In this document: in pieces, positions 51,565 to 60,503 of the stretch
Numbering within the stretch: position 1 is the first letter of the stretch
Layout of the letters: each line of letters starts with the position of its first letter
Source: Paraburkholderia sacchari
GTDB taxonomy: Bacteria; Pseudomonadota; Gammaproteobacteria; Burkholderiales; Burkholderiaceae
DNA: 64,000 bases
Direction: 5' to 3'
Assembly (NCBI RefSeq): GCF_000785435.2
Contig: NZ_JTDB02000005.1
Location: 310,001-374,000, forward strand
Made by a program: the position numbers and the translations under genes
Notes under the pieces: generated by a model
The model's database searches: none
What the model saw: the letters and a program-made list of their open reading frames with translations, nothing else
Told to the model about the DNA's origin: nothing

Positions 51565-53013
51565 TCACTCCCAGGGCATCGACCACGTTCTCACGTTCGT
51601 ATAGCTCTTCATGGCCTCGACCATGCCTTCCTTGTAGCCGTTGCCCGAGTCCTTGATGCCGCCGAACGGCGACATCTCGGTGCGATAGCCCGGCACTTCC
51701 CAGACGTTCACCGTGCCCACTTCCAGGTCCTTGACGAAGCGCGTCGTATAGTCGAGCCGGTTCGTGCAGATGCCCGAAGACAGGCCATAGGCGGTGGAGT
51801 TGGAGATGCGGATCACCTCGTCGAGATTGTTGGGCACGCGGATGATCGGAATCACCGGGCCGAACGTTTCTTCATGCACGAGTTCGCAGTCGTAAGGCAC
51901 GTGATCGACCACGGTGGGCGCGAAGAGGGCGCCGCGGCGCGGCGCGCCGTACAGCACGCGCGCGCCGCGCGTTTCGGCGTCGGCCACGCGGCGCTCGAAA
52001 AGCTGCGCGGCGGCCTCGTTGATCACGGTGCCCACGTCCACGCTCGGGTCCATCGGGTCGCCGCACTTGAGCTTCTTTGCGTGCACAAGCACGCGTTCGA
52101 CGAATTCGTCGGCCACGCTCTCCACCACGAGAATGCGCTTGACCGCCGTGCAGCGCTGGCCCGAGTTCTTGGTCGCCCCCGTTACCGCGAGCTGCGCGGC
52201 GCGTTCGAGATCGGCGTCTTCCATCACGATGAGCGGGTCGTTGCCGCCGAGTTCGAGCACCGTGCGGCGGTAGCCCGCGTTCTGCGCGATGTACTTGCCT
52301 ACGCGCACCGAGCCCGTGAAGGTGATCAGGTCGCAGTGCGGGTCCGTGATCATCGAGTCGCCCATGGTGCGCGGATTGCCGGTGACCACGCTCAGCATCT
52401 CGGGCGGCAGGCCGGCCTCATAGAGCACGTCGGCGAGCGCGAGCGCGGTGAGCGGCGTGAGCTCGGTGGGCTTGAGCACGACGCGGTTATTGGTGGCGAT
52501 GGCCGGCGCGAGCTTGTGGCTCACCATGTTCAGCGGGTGATTGAACGGCGTGATCGCCGAGATCACGCCGAGCAGCGGCAGGCGCGTCGTGAAGATCTTG
52601 CGGTTCTTGCCATTCGGGCTGATGTCGCACGAGTAGACTTCGCCATCGTCCTTGATCGTGAGTTGTGCGGCGAACGACCAGACATCGTAGGCACGGCTCG
52701 CTTCATAGAGCGAGTCCTTCCAGCACAGGCCAGATTCGGCGGTGATGAGGCGCGCGAAGTCTTCCTTGCGATCGCGCAGCGCCTCGGCCGTGGTCTGCAG
52801 AATGCGCTGGCGCTCGAAGCGCGTGAGCGTCGGCTTGTAGGCATGCCCCTTGGCAAAGGCTTCCTGCACATGTTCGGGACGACCCGCCGGCACGGTGCCG
52901 ACGACTTCGTTGGTGTACGGGTTCAGGACTTCGATCACTTCGTCGGTCGCGACCTGCCGGCCGGCGATGCGCATGGACTCCTGCTTGAATGCGGGTTTCG
53001 TCATGACGTTCAT
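51565..53013 (-). CDS. phnY: Phosphonoacetaldehyde dehydrogenase PhnY
   Basis: A 482-residue NAD(P)-dependent aldehyde dehydrogenase that turns phosphonoacetaldehyde into phosphonoacetate. Catalytic Cys is in SGQRCTAVKRILV, the general-base Glu in TVLELGGNDPLIVMEDADLE, and PFNHPLNMVSHKLAPAIATN is the nucleotide-binding part. The C-terminus EVPGYRTEMSPFGGIKDSGN is like PhnY enzymes. It lies directly downstream of phnA. Start ATG at 53013. Confidence 0.92.
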   Translation of the reverse strand: MNVMTKPAFKQESMRIAGRQVATDEVIEVLNPYTNEVVGTVPAGRPEHVQEAFAKGHAYKPTLTRFERQRILQTTAEALRDRKEDFARLITAESGLCWKDSLYEASRAYDVWSFAAQLTIKDDGEVYSCDISPNGKNRKIFTTRLPLLGVISAITPFNHPLNMVSHKLAPAIATNNRVVLKPTELTPLTALALADVLYEAGLPPEMLSVVTGNPRTMGDSMITDPHCDLITFTGSVRVGKYIAQNAGYRRTVLELGGNDPLIVMEDADLERAAQLAVTGATKNSGQRCTAVKRILVVESVADEFVERVLVHAKKLKCGDPMDPSVDVGTVINEAAAQLFERRVADAETRGARVLYGAPRRGALFAPTVVDHVPYDCELVHEETFGPVIPIIRVPNNLDEVIRISNSTAYGLSSGICTNRLDYTTRFVKDLEVGTVNVWEVPGYRTEMSPFGGIKDSGNGYKEGMVEAMKSYTNVRTWSMPWE

Positions 53014-53083
53014 CGCTACCTCGTTCCGTGTTTCGGTTTCGGTGAGTTTTTTCGTTGGCTGTGCTCAGGCCTGCATGCGCAAA

Positions 53084-54346
53084 TCAGGCGACGGCGGTTT
53101 GCACCACGCAGTTCAGCGCGACGTCGAAGATGTCGAAGTTGCGCAGCGCGCGGCCCTGCGGCCAGTCGACCTTGCGGTTCACGAGCAGCGGCACGTCCTG
53201 CTCCGAGAGCCCGCCGTGCGAGCGCAGCGGCTCGGTGAGGCCAGAGAAGTCGTGGCGCGCGGCGCTGGTGCCGAAGACCTTGCTGCGCGTGCCGACCACC
53301 ACGATGTCGCCCACGCGGTCGGGCGGCAGCTCGAAGCGCTCGCAGGCCGCCGCGCTGTCGAGCGCGAGTTCGACGCCCGCGGTGTTGCGCAGGCGTTCGA
53401 GGAGCGCCGGCGCATCCGCGCCTTCGGGCAGATAGATGGTCGCGAACGAGCCGAGCGCGCCGTGATGCGCCACGTACGGGTCGGTGATCGGCAGGATCAC
53501 GCGCGCGCTGCCCTTGCCGGTCCATTCGTCGAACAGGTCCTGGAGATAGAGCACGTCGGGCTCGCCATCGGCGCGATGCTTGTCGTTCATGCCGTGGTCG
53601 GCGGTGATCGCGAGCACGCAGCCGGCCGCGTCGAGCTGGCCCACGTAGCGGTCGAACATCGCGTAGAAGTCGTTGGCCTTCGGCGAGCCCGGCGCGGCCT
53701 TGTGCTGCACGTAGTCGGTGGTCGAGAGGTACATGAGGTCGGGGCGGAAGCTGTCGAGCAGCTTCACACCCGCTGCGAACACGAACTCGGAGAGGTCTGC
53801 CGAGTAGACGTCGGGCAGCGGCTTGCCCACGAAGGCAAGTACGTCGCCGATGCCATTGGCCTCGCGCGTGGCCTGGTCGGCTTTTTCGGCAGAGAAGCCG
53901 ATCGCGCGGCCGCTCGAAAAATCGAGCCCCTTGCCCAGCAGCGTGCGCAGCTTGTCCTTGGCGGTCACGACCGCCACCTTCGCGCCCGCTTTGAAGAAGG
54001 ATTCGAAGATCGTGGGCGCGCGCAGGAAGCGGGCATCGTTCATCATGACTTCTTCGCCGCTCGTGCGGTCGTAGAAGTAGTTGCCCGCGATGCCGTGCAC
54101 CTTCGGCGGGCGGCCCGTGAGAATCGAGAGATTGTTCGGGTTCGTGAAGCTCGGAATCACGCACTGGGCGATGCGGCTCGTGCCCGTGCGCAGCAGCTTG
54201 CCGAGGTTCGGCGCGCGCCCGGCCTTGACGGCCTCTTCGATATAGGCGGGCTCGGAGCCATCGAGGCAGATCACCACCACGGGCGCGGTGGGGAAGCGGT
54301 ATTCGCGGCCATTCACGGCCAGTGCGTTGTATTTCAGCGTGCTCAT
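53084..54346 (-). CDS. phnA: Phosphonoacetate hydrolase PhnA
   Basis: A 420-residue alkaline-phosphatase-superfamily enzyme that cleaves the C-P bond of phosphonoacetate to acetate and phosphate. The metal site begins VVVICLDGSEPAYIEEAVKA, the nucleophile Thr is in CVIPSFTNPNNLSILTGRPP, and other ligands are in LSTTDYVQHKAAPG, ITADHGMNDKH and PITDPYVAHHGALG. ATG at 54346 has AAGGAAAA upstream. Stands between phnW and phnY. Confidence 0.93.
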   Translation of the reverse strand: MSTLKYNALAVNGREYRFPTAPVVVICLDGSEPAYIEEAVKAGRAPNLGKLLRTGTSRIAQCVIPSFTNPNNLSILTGRPPKVHGIAGNYFYDRTSGEEVMMNDARFLRAPTIFESFFKAGAKVAVVTAKDKLRTLLGKGLDFSSGRAIGFSAEKADQATREANGIGDVLAFVGKPLPDVYSADLSEFVFAAGVKLLDSFRPDLMYLSTTDYVQHKAAPGSPKANDFYAMFDRYVGQLDAAGCVLAITADHGMNDKHRADGEPDVLYLQDLFDEWTGKGSARVILPITDPYVAHHGALGSFATIYLPEGADAPALLERLRNTAGVELALDSAAACERFELPPDRVGDIVVVGTRSKVFGTSAARHDFSGLTEPLRSHGGLSEQDVPLLVNRKVDWPQGRALRNFDIFDVALNCVVQTAVA

Positions 54347-54357
54347 TGCGTTTTCCT

Positions 54358-55533
54358 TCAAGCGGATTTAGCGACCGGACCCGTCACGCCTACGCCGGCC
54401 GCGCCCATTTCGTCGAGCACCTCGCCTATCGCGGCAAGCGCGGCGCGCATTTCTTTCTCGCCAATGCGGCCGATGCAGCCGATGCGGAACGAGTCCGCCA
54501 CCGTGAGCTTGCCCGGGTAGATCACGTAGCCGCGCGCCTTGAGGCTTTCGTAGAACTGCGCGAATACGAAGCGCGGGTCCTCGGGCATGTGGAACGTGAC
54601 GATGATGGGGGCCTGCAAGGCATCGGGCAGCAGCGGCTTGAAGCCGAGCGCGCGCATGCCTTCGAGCAGGATCCGGCAGTTGCTGCGGTAGCGTGCGCCG
54701 CGTCCGGCCACGCCGCCTTCGGCGTCGAACTCGTCGAGCGCCTGATGGAACGCCACGATCACATGCGTGGGCGGGGTGAAGCGGTACTGGCTCGTCTTCT
54801 CCATGTTGACCCACTGTTCGTGCAGGTCGAGCACGAGCGTGGTGGCGTTGCCCTGGGTCTGCTCGAGCGCCTTGCGCCGGCAGATCACGAAGCCGAGTCC
54901 CGGCACGCCTTCGATGCACTTGTTCGACGAGGCGGCGACCGCATCGATATGCATGGTCTGCACGTCGAGCGGCAATGCGCCGAACGCGCTCATCGAATCG
55001 ACGAGGAAGCCCTTGCCGTATTTGTGTGCGAGCGCACCGATCTTTGCAACGGGGTTCAGGATGCCCGAGGTGGTCTCGCAATGAATCGTGAACACATGCG
55101 TGATCGACGGCGTGCTCGCGAGCATGGCCTCCACTTGGGCGAGGTCGGGCGGTGTGTCTTCGGGCGTTTCATGAACCACGGTCTTGCGCCCGGCAATCTC
55201 GAGAATGCGCTTTGCGCGCTTGCCGTAAGCGCCGTTTATCAGCACCAGCACCTCGCCGTTCGCGGGCACGAAGGTGGTGAGCATCGCCTCCACGGCGAAC
55301 GTGCCCGAGCCTTGCATCGGCACCGTCACCCAGCCGTCGGCGCCATTGGCGATGCTGGCGAGACGCGCGAGCACCGAGCGATTGATTTCGATGAAGTTCG
55401 CGTCGCGCGATCCCCAGTCGTGAACCATCGCCGCCTTGACGGTGCGCGAGGTCGTGAGCGGACCGGGGGTGAGCAGCAGCGGATCGCCAGTTTCGGACGT
55501 GGCGGGCGGGCAAGACGTGGAAGAAGCCGTCAT
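54358..55533 (-). CDS. phnW: 2-aminoethylphosphonate-pyruvate aminotransferase PhnW
   Basis: A 391-residue class V PLP enzyme that converts 2-aminoethylphosphonate and pyruvate to phosphonoacetaldehyde and alanine. PLP lysine K205 is in VAASSNKCIEGVPGLGFVIC. LLLTPGPLTTSRTVKAAMVH, WGSRDANFIEINRSVLARLA and MQGSGTFAVEAMLTTFVP are the family landmarks. ATG at 55533 has GGAGACACC upstream; 13 earlier in-frame codons are dropped. First gene of the catabolic operon. Confidence 0.94.
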   Translation of the reverse strand: MTASSTSCPPATSETGDPLLLTPGPLTTSRTVKAAMVHDWGSRDANFIEINRSVLARLASIANGADGWVTVPMQGSGTFAVEAMLTTFVPANGEVLVLINGAYGKRAKRILEIAGRKTVVHETPEDTPPDLAQVEAMLASTPSITHVFTIHCETTSGILNPVAKIGALAHKYGKGFLVDSMSAFGALPLDVQTMHIDAVAASSNKCIEGVPGLGFVICRRKALEQTQGNATTLVLDLHEQWVNMEKTSQYRFTPPTHVIVAFHQALDEFDAEGGVAGRGARYRSNCRILLEGMRALGFKPLLPDALQAPIIVTFHMPEDPRFVFAQFYESLKARGYVIYPGKLTVADSFRIGCIGRIGEKEMRAALAAIGEVLDEMGAAGVGVTGPVAKSA

Positions 55534-55599
55534 GAGGTGTCTCCGTGAAGTTCGGTTCTGACGCTGCGTCACTGCATTGTTAAAGCCACTGTAGGCCGT

Positions 55600-55611
55600 G
55601 CAACAAAAACA
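55600..55611 (-). promoter_or_regulatory. TGTTTTTGTTGC element upstream of phnW
   Basis: On the minus strand this reads tgtttttgttgc, 67 bases before the phnW start. The same word with one extra T occurs at 56829-56841 upstream of the oxidoreductase gene. It may be a shared binding site for the DeoR regulator encoded between them. Confidence 0.4.
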
Positions 55612-55791
55612 GTCAATACGCCAAAAATTGCCACATACCCAGGAGATATACCGATGCGCCGGATTGGACGTCGGGCACGCCAGCGCTCAATGGCGGCGCG
55701 CCTTCGGGGGCCGGCGAGGGGGCAGTCGATCAGGGGGAGCAGGCAGTGGGCGGCGCAGGCCGCCCGGAAGGGGATGAATCGAGGGAGCGCG

Positions 55792-56622
55792 TCAGCTTTG
55801 GCCGCTGGCGACGATCACATTCCACTGGTTCTGCGCGAACACGCGCGCCATGTGCGCGGGCGGCGCGGCGTCGACGATCAGCCCAGCGATGTGCGGCACC
55901 GGCGCGATCCGCACGGGCGTGCCGTGCTCGAACTTGCTGTGGTCCGCGAGCACATAGACCTCTTTGCCGGCCTTCATCATGCAGTGGCGCTGTTCGGCGG
56001 CGAGCCGCGAATAGTCGGTGAGCTCGCCTTCGGGCGAGATGCCGCCCACGCCTAGAAACACCAGATCGCAGCGGAAATGCGCGAGCGCCGCCATGGTCTC
56101 GACGCCGAACGCGGCCTCGTCGTTGGGCTCGATGTCGCCGCCGAGCATGATGACTTTCACGCCCGGCGAGCGGCACAGCAGCAGCGCGATCGGCAGGCTG
56201 TTGGTGATCACTGTGAGGTCGCTATGGTTCGCAAGCGAGGCCGCGAGCCCGAGCGTGGTCGAGCCCGAATCGATCAGCACGACCATGCCGTCGGTCACGA
56301 GGCGCGCCGCCGCCGCGCCGATGGCCGCCTTGCCCACGGCGTTGGCCGCCTCGCGCGTGGCGAGCGACGGCTCGTCTTGCGCGCGCTTCGCGGCCCCGCC
56401 GTGCACGAGATTCAGGCGGCCCTGCTCGGCCAGCGCCTTGAGGTCGCGGCGGATGGTTTCGCGCGAGACCCCGAGCGTGGCCGACATGTCCGCGACGCTC
56501 ACCGAGCCGCTCGCGTCGAGGCTTTGCAGGATGTAGTCGATGCGGCCCACGGCGAGCCGCCGGTTCAGCAGCGTGGCCGGTGCAACGGATGCAGCGGGCG
56601 GAGCGGCGTGGTGATCGGCCAT
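55792..56622 (-). CDS. DeoR/GlpR family regulator of the phosphonate genes
   Basis: A 276-residue regulator. N-terminal helix-turn-helix: GSVSVADMSATLGVSRETIR, RDLKALAEQGRLNLVHGGA. The C-terminal DeoR sensor (DSGSTTLGLAASLANHSDLT, GGISPEGELTDYSRLAAEQR, VLADHSKFEHGTPVRIAPV) binds a phosphorylated or phosphonate-like ligand in the family. ATG at 56622 is chosen; its ribosome site is weak. It lies upstream of phnW on the same strand and diverges from the FAD oxidoreductase, so it likely controls both. Confidence 0.9.
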   Translation of the reverse strand: MADHHAAPPAASVAPATLLNRRLAVGRIDYILQSLDASGSVSVADMSATLGVSRETIRRDLKALAEQGRLNLVHGGAAKRAQDEPSLATREAANAVGKAAIGAAAARLVTDGMVVLIDSGSTTLGLAASLANHSDLTVITNSLPIALLLCRSPGVKVIMLGGDIEPNDEAAFGVETMAALAHFRCDLVFLGVGGISPEGELTDYSRLAAEQRHCMMKAGKEVYVLADHSKFEHGTPVRIAPVPHIAGLIVDAAPPAHMARVFAQNQWNVIVASGQS

Positions 56623-56652
56623 GGTGCGGTTCCCGGGTGAAACAGGTGAAGT

Positions 56653-56670
56653 CACAAAATACCACAAAAT
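56653..56670. promoter_or_regulatory. Direct repeat CACAAAAT x2, 10-bp period, before the DeoR gene
   Basis: cacaaaatac cacaaaatgc: two copies one helical turn apart, about 30-50 bases upstream of the DeoR start. T/A-rich phased direct repeats are usual DeoR targets, so autoregulation is likely. Confidence 0.55.
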
Positions 56671-56825
56671 GCCGCGCGCTTCGATGCGACGTGTGGCGCT
56701 GTGCGCCGAATGAGACGGCGGAATACTGTTGAAACCGCCAGGTGGCGGGCGTTAAGCCATTGCCGACCAGGGCGGATGGGGCGTTGGCGCCACGCGATTC
56801 CGTTGATCGTGGCATGTGGCTTTGA

Positions 56826-56850
56826 TGTTGTTTTTTGTTGCTTTATGTTG
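56826..56850. promoter_or_regulatory. Three phased TGTTG repeats before the FAD oxidoreductase gene
   Basis: tgttg at 56826-56830, 56836-56840 and 56846-56850, exactly 10 bases apart, about 75-100 bases upstream of the start at 56926. The spacing puts all on one face of the helix. With 56653-56670 they make the 300-base divergent region a probable DeoR control region. Confidence 0.55.
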
Positions 56851-56925
56851 CATTCTTTGGCTTATCCGAAAGCAACATCAAATCGGTCCGTCATGTCCTC
56901 TCTCTTTGCAACGAGGCTAATGTCC

Positions 56926-59406
56926 ATGTCCACCCCTGTTCCCTCGCACGCTCGCGTTGTCATCGTCGGCGGCGGCATTGTCGGTTGCTCGGTTGCGTAT
57001 CACCTCACGAAGCTCGGCTGGCGCGACGTCGTCCTGCTCGAGCAGGGCACGCTCTCGTGCGGCACCACCTGGCACGCCGCGGGCCTCGTCGGCCAGTTGC
57101 GTTCGCAGCAGAGCATGACGAAGCTGATCCGTTATTCGACGGCGCTTTACGCCGAGCTGGAGGCCGAGACGGGGCTGGCCACGGGGTGGAAGCAGTGCGG
57201 CTCGCTCTCGGTCGCACGCACCCTGGAACGCATGACGCAACTGAAGCGCACCGCGGCCTCCGCGCGGGCCTACGGCGTGGTGTGCGACGTGATCGGCCCG
57301 CGCGAGGCCGGCGAGCTATGGCCCGTGATGCGCACCGACGACCTGTTGGGCGCGGTCTGGCTGCCCGGCGACGGCAAGGCCAACCCCACCGACCTCACGC
57401 AGTCGCTCGCGCGCGGCGCCCGCCAGCGCGGCGCGCGCATCGTCGAGAACACGCGCATCACGGCCGTTCATACGGAAGGGACACCCTCGGGCCGCGCGGC
57501 CACCGGCGTGTCGTGGCGCAACAAGGACGGCGAGGAGGGCACGCTGCACGCGGAAATCGTCGTCAATTGCGCGGGGCAATGGGCGAAGGCGGTCGGCCGC
57601 ATGTGCGGCGTGACCGTGCCGCTGCATTCGGCGGAGCACTACTACATCGTGACCGAGCGCATCGCCGGTGTGCATCCCGATCTGCCGGTCATGCGCGACC
57701 CGGACGGATTCATCTACTTCAAGGAGGAAGTGGGCGGGCTCGTGATGGGCGGCTTCGAGCCCAATGCGAAACCGTGGGGCATGAACGGCATCCCCGAGAA
57801 TTTCGAGTTCCAGCTGCTGCCCGACGACTGGGATCAGTTCGAAATCCTGATGGAAAACGCGCTTCAGCGCGTGCCCGCGCTCGAAACCGCGCAGATCCGG
57901 CAGTTCTACAACGGGCCGGAATCGTTCACGCCCGACAACAATTTCATTGTGGGCGAAGCGCCCGAGTTGCGGCGCTTCTTCGTGGGCGCGGGCTTCAACT
58001 CGATGGGCATTGCCTCGGCGGGCGGAGCGGGCATGGCGCTGGCCGAGTGGATCGTCGCCGGCGAGCCGACCATGGATCTGTGGCCCGTGGACATTCGCCG
58101 CTTCGCGCGCTTCAACGGCAACGACACCTGGCTGCACGACCGCGTGAAGGAAACACTCGGCCTGCACTATGCGATGCCCTGGCCGAACCGCGAGCTCGAC
58201 ACGGCGCGCCCGTTCCGCCGCTCGCCGGTCTACGCGCAACTCGCGGCGGATGGCGCGTGCTTCGGCAGCAAGATGGGCTGGGAGCGCGCGAACTTCTTCG
58301 CGCCGAGCCCGAACGAGGCGCGCATCGACTATGCGTTCGGCCAGCAGAACTGGCTGCCGTGGAGCGGTGCGGAGCACCGCGCGTGCCGCGAAGGCGTTGC
58401 GCTGTTCGACATGAGCTCGTTCGCGAAGCTGCTTGTGAAGGGGCGCGATGCGGAGGCGGTGCTGCAATCGATCGTGGCAAACGATGTGGCGGTGCCGGTT
58501 GGCTCCACCATTTACTCAGGGTTGCTAAACGAGCGGGGCACCTACGAGTCGGACCTCACGCTCACGCGTCTCGCCGACGACCAATACCTGATGGTGACCG
58601 GCTCGGCCCAGGCGACGCGCGATCTCGACTACCTGGAGAAAGCGATTCCCGCCGATAGCCACTGCGTGCTCGTGGACGTGACAAGCCAGTACGCGGTGCT
58701 CGCCGTCATGGGGCCGCATTCTCGTGCGTTGCTGCAAAGCGTGTCGAAGGCCGACTGGAGCGCCGAAGCGTTCCCGTTCGGCCAAAGCCGCGAGGTGGAC
58801 ATCGGCTATGCGACGGTGCGCGCGACGCGGCTCACCTACGTAGGCGAGCTGGGCTGGGAACTGTATGTGCCGGTCGAATTCGCGGTGGGAGTGTACGAGA
58901 CCCTGCATGCGGCGGGCAAGGTGTTCGGGCTCGTCAATGCCGGTTACTACGCGATCGATTCGCTGCGCATCGAAAAAGGCTATCGCGCGTGGGGCCGCGA
59001 ACTCTCGCCCGACTGCAATCCGTTCGAGGCCGGCCTCTCGTTCGCGTGCAAGCTCGACACGGACATTCCGTTCCGGGGCCGCGAAGCACTCCTGCGGCTG
59101 CGCAAGCAGCCCTTGCAGCGCCGCCTCGTCGTGCTCACCGCAGAGGGCGCGAGCGAGCAGATGCTGTGGGGAGGCGAGGCCATTCTGCGCGATGGCGAGG
59201 CGGTGGGGTCCGTCACTTCGGCAGCGTTCGGTCATACGCTTGGCTGCCCGGTCGCAATGGGCTTCGTCTGGCGCGAGGATGGCGCAGTCGACGCGGCGTG
59301 GCTAGCTGGCGGGCGCTATGCGATCGACGTGGCCGGGGAGCTGATTCCGGCCACAGTGCATCTGAGCGCCCCGTACGATCCGCGTGGGATGCGCGTGAAA
59401 AGCTGA
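56926..59406 (+). CDS. FAD-dependent oxidoreductase with GcvT domain (dimethylglycine/sarcosine dehydrogenase type)
   Basis: An 826-residue enzyme starting MSTPVPSHARVVIVGGGIVG; ATG at 56926 has GAGG nine bases upstream, while ATG 56920 is too close. N-terminal DAO-type FAD domain with VVIVGGGIVGCSVAYHLTK and TTWHAAGLVGQLRSQQSMTK. A middle FAO_M-like linker precedes the C-terminal aminomethyltransferase (GcvT) folate domain with TYVGELGWELYVPVEFAVGV and GYRAWGRELSPDCNPFEAGL. Such proteins oxidise N-methyl amines and hand the C1 unit to tetrahydrofolate. Divergent from the phn regulator, so an N-methylated aminophosphonate is a possible substrate; this is speculation. Confidence 0.9.
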   Translation: MSTPVPSHARVVIVGGGIVGCSVAYHLTKLGWRDVVLLEQGTLSCGTTWHAAGLVGQLRSQQSMTKLIRYSTALYAELEAETGLATGWKQCGSLSVARTLERMTQLKRTAASARAYGVVCDVIGPREAGELWPVMRTDDLLGAVWLPGDGKANPTDLTQSLARGARQRGARIVENTRITAVHTEGTPSGRAATGVSWRNKDGEEGTLHAEIVVNCAGQWAKAVGRMCGVTVPLHSAEHYYIVTERIAGVHPDLPVMRDPDGFIYFKEEVGGLVMGGFEPNAKPWGMNGIPENFEFQLLPDDWDQFEILMENALQRVPALETAQIRQFYNGPESFTPDNNFIVGEAPELRRFFVGAGFNSMGIASAGGAGMALAEWIVAGEPTMDLWPVDIRRFARFNGNDTWLHDRVKETLGLHYAMPWPNRELDTARPFRRSPVYAQLAADGACFGSKMGWERANFFAPSPNEARIDYAFGQQNWLPWSGAEHRACREGVALFDMSSFAKLLVKGRDAEAVLQSIVANDVAVPVGSTIYSGLLNERGTYESDLTLTRLADDQYLMVTGSAQATRDLDYLEKAIPADSHCVLVDVTSQYAVLAVMGPHSRALLQSVSKADWSAEAFPFGQSREVDIGYATVRATRLTYVGELGWELYVPVEFAVGVYETLHAAGKVFGLVNAGYYAIDSLRIEKGYRAWGRELSPDCNPFEAGLSFACKLDTDIPFRGREALLRLRKQPLQRRLVVLTAEGASEQMLWGGEAILRDGEAVGSVTSAAFGHTLGCPVAMGFVWREDGAVDAAWLAGGRYAIDVAGELIPATVHLSAPYDPRGMRVKS

Positions 59407-59432
59407 ACGGTGTTCGCGGCGAGCATGCCCGC

Positions 59433-59468
59433 CGTGCGCGGTCGTGCGCGGTCGTGCGCGGTCGTGCG
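59433..59468. repeat. 10-bp tandem repeat cgtgcgcggt, about 3.6 copies
   Basis: Head-to-tail perfect copies begin 27 bases after the oxidoreductase stop. The period equals one helical turn. It lies in non-coding DNA before the YbaK-type gene. Likely slippage-made; a binding function is possible but unsupported. Confidence 0.8.
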
Positions 59469-59539
59469 TATTGGCACCGGGTGACCTATCCTGAAGAGAC
59501 ACCAGAATTCCTTTTCCGGTTCTCGACAGGAGGTGTGTC

Positions 59540-60040
59540 ATGTCGATCTCACCCACCTTGCAGGAGTGCCTGCGCAGCAAGGGCTCCCGCTACGAAATCG
59601 TGCGTCACCCGTACAGCCATTCGAGCATGGAAACGGCGGCCGCCGCGCACATTCCCGGTGACCGTCTAGCAAAAACCGTGCTGCTCGAAGATGAGCACGG
59701 CTATGTGGCCGCCGTGCTGCCTTCGACTCACGCCGTGCAATTCTCCGAGCTATGGAGCAAAACCGGACGCCGGCTCGCGCTCGCCACGGAAGTCGAGTTG
59801 CGAGAATTGTTCAAGGATTGCGATGCGGGCGCCTTGCCACCGGTGTGCATGGCCTATGGCATGAAAACCTGGCTCGATTCGAGTCTCGCGGGGCAACCGG
59901 ACGTCTACTTCGAAGCCGGCGACCACGAAGCGCTGATTCACATGGATGCGGATCAGTTTCTCGCGCTGATGGACGACGCCGAGCGCGCGCATTTTTCACG
60001 GCGCATGCGCGGCATGGGCGGGATGAGCGCACGGCAGTGA
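59540..60040 (+). CDS. YbaK/ProX-type aminoacyl-tRNA deacylase
   Basis: A 166-residue single-domain protein of the YbaK/prolyl-tRNA editing fold. YEIVRHPYSHSSMETAAAAH, GDRLAKTVLLEDEHGYVAAV (with the conserved Lys of the KTVLL motif) and DAGALPPVCMAYGMKTWLDS (the GxxxP loop) are present. Free-standing members hydrolyse mischarged tRNAs. Ribosome site: AGGAGG. Start ATG at 59540. Not linked to the phn genes functionally. Confidence 0.88.
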   Translation: MSISPTLQECLRSKGSRYEIVRHPYSHSSMETAAAAHIPGDRLAKTVLLEDEHGYVAAVLPSTHAVQFSELWSKTGRRLALATEVELRELFKDCDAGALPPVCMAYGMKTWLDSSLAGQPDVYFEAGDHEALIHMDADQFLALMDDAERAHFSRRMRGMGGMSARQ

Positions 60041-60118
60041 CCTGGAGTTCTGTGCCAAAAGAAACTCACAAGGAAAGGGCCCCATGATCGAGGGGGCCGG
60101 AGGGGAGAACAAGGGACG

Positions 60119-60152
60119 GCCCGGGACATGCTTCTAAATCGATGTCCCGGGC
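60119..60152 (+). terminator. Hairpin after the YbaK-type gene
   Basis: An 11-bp perfect stem gcccgggacat/atgtcccgggc with a 12-base loop. No T-run, so terminator strength is uncertain. Confidence 0.6.
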
Positions 60153-60216
60153 TTCGACATTTCTGCGCCTTGGAATTCACCACCCGCATCGCTGCCTCGG
60201 CATGGCCGGCAGTTGT

Positions 60217-60238
60217 TTTTTGCTGAATATTGCAAAAA
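60217..60238. promoter_or_regulatory. Dyad TTTTTGC-tgaatatt-GCAAAAA, candidate operator
   Basis: Perfect 7-base arms and an AT-rich 8-base spacer, 266 bases upstream of the permease start. The TTTTGC/GCAAAA form is similar to Lrp/AsnC-type binding sites known for amino-acid genes. Confidence 0.45.
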
Positions 60239-60503
60239 TACAGGAACATATGCTGGGATTCACCCTTTAGGATGGCGCTGATCACCAGACTCTGACAAAG
60301 GAGCAGTTACAACACATGCAGGAGACGCCCACCTGAAGCATGTGTTCATTCACTTTCGTAATACAAATTACCGGACGCGATCCAATGAGGAAGAACAACG
60401 TTCGGCATCTTCCCGTGAAGCCCAGAACGTAGCTTGCCCACAAGGCAGGCCAGGACTCGTGCGTATTCACACAAACTTAAACAGGCTGTACGGAGACATA
60501 TCA

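Larger units (their letters stand above)
60041..60503. other. Intergenic region upstream of the second permease
   Basis: About 460 bases. It holds a strong hairpin (60119-60152), a TTTTTGC/GCAAAAA dyad (60217-60238) and an AT-rich stretch up to the permease start. No reading frame with supporting signals was seen. Confidence 0.6.

Noticed and set aside
55654..56055. Open frame preceded by a very good ribosome site (aggagatatacc)
   Set aside because: Most of it is antisense to the DeoR gene and the protein is Arg-rich. The ribosome-like word is probably chance, though the first 45 codons lie in free DNA.
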